15,605 bases of DNA from Bacteroidaceae bacterium. GTDB taxonomy: Bacteria > Bacteroidota > Bacteroidia > Bacteroidales > Bacteroidaceae. Shown piece by piece: positions 13,206 to 15,605 of the stretch (within the stretch, counting starts at the first letter, position 1; every line of letters starts with the position of its first letter). The translations under genes and the position numbers were made by a program. The notes beneath the pieces were generated by a model. The model was not told the origin of the DNA. It saw nothing but the letters and a program-made list of their open reading frames with translations, and did not search any database. The DNA lies in assembly GCA_017466965.1 (NCBI GenBank), contig JAFTTD010000236.1, positions 1 to 15,605 on the forward strand. The letters run 5' to 3'.

Positions 13206-14714
13206 ATGAATGTTACAAATATATTGAACAAACTTTATTTCTCTTCTCGCCAAAAGGCTATTGCAAGGTATGCGAATGAGGCTGAAGATATACAGATGTC
13301 TGTACTACGTCGTTTGTTGAGTTCTGCCGCTGATACAGAATGGGGCCGCGAACACGGTTATTCCGGCATGAAGGACTATGAAAGCTTTTCAAGGAATGTA
13401 GGGGTGAATACCTATGAAGAGCTGAAAGGATATATTCAGCGAATGAGAGAGGGTGAGTCAGATATATTGTGGCCTGGTAAAGTCAGATGGTTTGCAAAAT
13501 CGTCAGGAACAACTAATGACAAGAGCAAATTTATCCCTGTTAGCAAAGATGGCCTTAAGGACACTCATTACAGAGGTGGACAAGATTGCGTGTCAAGTTA
13601 TCTTGCTATCAATCCGGCAAGCCGTCTGTTTACTGGCAAGAGTTTGATTTTAGGAGGCAGCCATGCTCCTAACTTGAATACTCCGAAGAGTCTTGTAGGA
13701 GATTTGAGCGCTATTCTGATTGAAAACGTTCCAAAGCCAGTGAATCTGACACGAATACCAAAGAAAAAAGTGGCTCTGCTGAGTGATTTTGAGCAAAAGC
13801 GCGATATGATAGCTCAGATTGCCATGAAGCAGAATGTTACTAACATTAGTGGTGTACCATCTTGGATGTTGTCTGTTATTAACCGTATTCTTGAAATCAG
13901 CGGAGAAAAGACGCTTGACAATATTTGGCCGAATCTTGAGGTGTTCTTCCATGGAGGTGTAGCATTTACTCCTTATCGCGAGCAATATAAGAATATCATA
14001 ACCTTGCCTGGTATGCATTATATGGAAACTTATAATGCCAGTGAAGGATTCTTCGGTATTCAGACGGATTTGAATGATCCTGCTATGCAGCTGATGATAG
14101 ACTATGGAGTATTTTTTGAGTTCATGCCTCTAGATATGATAGACAGCCCTAACCCAACGGTGGCTCCTCTATGGGGTGTTGAAACAGGCGTGAACTATGC
14201 TTTGCTTATAAGCACTACATGCGGATTGTGGAGATATATGATAGGCGATACAGTGAAATTTACGAGCAAGAATCCGTATAAGTTCGTTATAACAGGACGT
14301 ACTAAGCATTTTATCAATGCTTTCGGAGAGGAACTTATAGTAGATAATGCGGAGAAAGGGTTGGAACAGGCTTGTCTTGCTACGGGTGCACAGGTGAAGG
14401 ACTATACAGCAGCCCCTATCTTTATGGATGCAAATGCAAAGTGTCGTCATCAGTGGATGATAGAGTTTGCTAAGGAGCCGCAGTCTGTTGCTGAATTTGC
14501 CGCAATCCTTGACCGTTCGCTTCAAGCAATAAATTCTGATTATGAGGCAAAGCGTTATAAGGATATCACTCTGCAACCGCTTGAAATAATAGTAGCTCGC
14601 AAGGGATTGTTTGATGACTGGCTTAAAGGTAAGGGCAAGCTGGGCGGACAGCACAAGATTCCACGTCTCAGCAATAACCGTGAGTATATAGACCAGCTTA
14701 TTAGGCTGAACTGA
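13206..14714 (+). CDS. GH3-family acyl-adenylating enzyme (auxin-responsive GH3-like)
   Basis: A 502-residue protein of the GH3 family, a branch of the ANL adenylating enzymes; plant members join amino acids to acyl acids through an acyl-AMP. All three nucleotide motifs are visible: SSGTTNDKSKFIP (99-111), YNASEG (276-281) and WRYMIGDTVKF (342-352). A hinge-like GRTKHFINAFGEEL is at 364-377, and a C-terminal Lys-rich GKLGGQHKIPRLS (478-490) holds K484, a candidate adenylation lysine. There is no signal peptide, so it is cytoplasmic. It has its own promoter box and is followed after 52 bases by a lipoprotein gene with no terminator between. Bacterial substrates are not settled, so no substrate is assigned. 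Confidence 0.88.
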   Translation: MNVTNILNKLYFSSRQKAIARYANEAEDIQMSVLRRLLSSAADTEWGREHGYSGMKDYESFSRNVGVNTYEELKGYIQRMREGESDILWPGKVRWFAKSSGTTNDKSKFIPVSKDGLKDTHYRGGQDCVSSYLAINPASRLFTGKSLILGGSHAPNLNTPKSLVGDLSAILIENVPKPVNLTRIPKKKVALLSDFEQKRDMIAQIAMKQNVTNISGVPSWMLSVINRILEISGEKTLDNIWPNLEVFFHGGVAFTPYREQYKNIITLPGMHYMETYNASEGFFGIQTDLNDPAMQLMIDYGVFFEFMPLDMIDSPNPTVAPLWGVETGVNYALLISTTCGLWRYMIGDTVKFTSKNPYKFVITGRTKHFINAFGEELIVDNAEKGLEQACLATGAQVKDYTAAPIFMDANAKCRHQWMIEFAKEPQSVAEFAAILDRSLQAINSDYEAKRYKDITLQPLEIIVARKGLFDDWLKGKGKLGGQHKIPRLSNNREYIDQLIRLN

Positions 14715-14766
14715 AAAAACAAGTAATACATTCAGAATCACAGCAAGGCTTTTTATTTAAAACTCT

Positions 14767-15605
14767 ATGACGAAGAAGCAGTCTTACATATTTGTGGCGT
14801 TTTTTGTGTGCCTCTTCTTTGTGGCATGTGCCAATATTGGAACCCCTGATGGCGGTGACTATGATGAGACACCTCCAAAAATTGTCCGTACATCCCCAAA
14901 TTTTGGTTCGGCTAAGTCTTCTTCCCAAAAGATAGTGCTTGAGTTTGATGAAAACATAAAGCTTGAAAACGCAGTGGAGAAGGTAGTTGTGTCTCCTCCT
15001 CAGACAGAACAACCTGAGATAAGTGCCATGGGAAAGAAGATAACTGTTACGCTTCTTGACACTCTTGTGCCGAATATGACATATACAATAGATTTTGCAG
15101 ATGCCATTGAGGATAACAATGAGGGTAATCCGATGGGTGACTATGCATTCACTTTTTCTACAGGAGAAACTCTTGATACATTCCAAATATCGGGAAATGT
15201 TCTTAATGCTTCTAATTTGGAGCCTGTCAAAGGCATGCTTGTAGGACTATATTCTTTGGGAAGTGAACAATCGCCAGATAGCATAAAGCCTTTGGCTGAT
15301 AGTGTGTTCCTTACAAAACCGTTTGAAAGAATTTCCCGAACTGATAGTCGTGGACATTTCATAATAAAAGGTGTTGCGCCTGGAAATTACAGAGTTTTCG
15401 CGTTGAATGACCAAAACCAGAACTTCCTTTTCGACCAGAAGAGTGAGATGATTGCATTCACAGACCGTGTGATAACTCCGTCAAGCGCACCTGATATACG
15501 TATTGATACAATATGGCACGATAGTATTCATTATGATTCAATTATAACAGTGCCATACACTCACCTTTATCCTGATGATGTTGTATTGTTGGCTTTTCAG
15601 GAAAA
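14767..15605 (+). CDS. Lipoprotein with SbsA-type Ig-like domain, N-terminal part (3' truncated)
   Basis: The frame runs open from ATG 14767 to the window end, giving 279 codons plus two bases; it has no stop in the window. Residues 1-20 are a lipoprotein signal (TKK, then a hydrophobic run, FFVA-C), with C21 as the predicted lipidated Cys. Residues ~35-133 fit an SbsA-type Ig-like domain: ETPPKIVRTSPNFG, then IVLEFDENIKL, KVVVSPP, MTYTIDFADAIEDNNEGNP and YAFTFSTG. Residues ~142-230 fit a carboxypeptidase-regulatory or transthyretin-like fold (FQISGNVLNA to GNYRVFALND). It probably sits in an outer-membrane leaflet; the function is unknown. No terminator or promoter box was seen in 14715-14766, so it is probably co-transcribed with the GH3-family gene. 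Confidence 0.85.
   Translation, partial: MTKKQSYIFVAFFVCLFFVACANIGTPDGGDYDETPPKIVRTSPNFGSAKSSSQKIVLEFDENIKLENAVEKVVVSPPQTEQPEISAMGKKITVTLLDTLVPNMTYTIDFADAIEDNNEGNPMGDYAFTFSTGETLDTFQISGNVLNASNLEPVKGMLVGLYSLGSEQSPDSIKPLADSVFLTKPFERISRTDSRGHFIIKGVAPGNYRVFALNDQNQNFLFDQKSEMIAFTDRVITPSSAPDIRIDTIWHDSIHYDSIITVPYTHLYPDDVVLLAFQE

Noticed and set aside
14169..14741. 190-codon reverse-strand open frame over the end of the GH3-family gene
   Set aside because: The + strand carries conserved GH3 motifs across it, and the reverse product shows no family features.
1..15605. Defence system, prophage or mobile island
   Set aside because: All recognised genes are core metabolic or envelope genes in one orientation, and no integrase, transposase, inverted terminal repeat or tRNA site was seen.

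Overview
The window looks like an ordinary chromosomal core region of a Bacteroidota bacterium, most likely Bacteroidales and Prevotella-like. The evidence is a MurF-alanine racemase fusion, a TopA with GRFGP repeats in place of a visible zinc ribbon, a GSCFA-family gene next to murF, the acpP-fabF-rnc order, and five upstream regions carrying the Bacteroidota -7 element TAnnTTTG. The genus is inferred from remembered protein resemblance, not from a search. All recognised genes lie on the + strand.

Layout. 1-3011: the 3' end of a GSCFA-family gene overlapping murF-alr, closed by an AT-rich terminator. 3128-6054: a promoter, topA, then aroK three bases later. 6055-6170: a short gap with a hairpin over the aroK stop and eight 8-bp tandem units running up to argB. 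6171-6941: argB, followed by a terminator-like hairpin. 6942-7323: a 382-bp gene-free stretch with two hairpins, a 22-bp tandem array and a promoter. 7324-10149: a large exported protein with MG2-like, carboxypeptidase-regulatory-like and TonB-plug-like parts. 10150-10438: the acpP upstream region with two promoter boxes and a folded leader. 10439-12969: acpP, a strong hairpin with T-tract, fabF, and rnc. 12970-13205: a strong terminator, T-rich near-repeats and a promoter. 13206-15605: a GH3-family adenylating enzyme and the 5' part of a lipoprotein gene with an SbsA-type Ig-like domain.

How the genes fit together. The genes serve cell-wall precursor synthesis (D-alanine supply and the D-Ala-D-Ala-adding ligase in one chain), DNA topology, the shikimate and arginine pathways, fatty-acid elongation and RNA processing. 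The GH3-like protein, the exported protein and the lipoprotein have no assignable substrate.

I found no mobile element, CRISPR array, tRNA or rRNA. The most interesting signals are non-coding. Two long hairpins bracket the rnc start codon: a 15-bp stem ending at the base before ATG, and a 13-bp perfect stem with a possible GGAA tetraloop inside codons 16-29. They suggest RNase III feedback on its own message. Others are the 8-bp array abutting argB, the 22-bp array downstream of it, the folded acpP leader, and the acpP/fabF intercistronic terminator. These are readings by eye, without folding or database searches.
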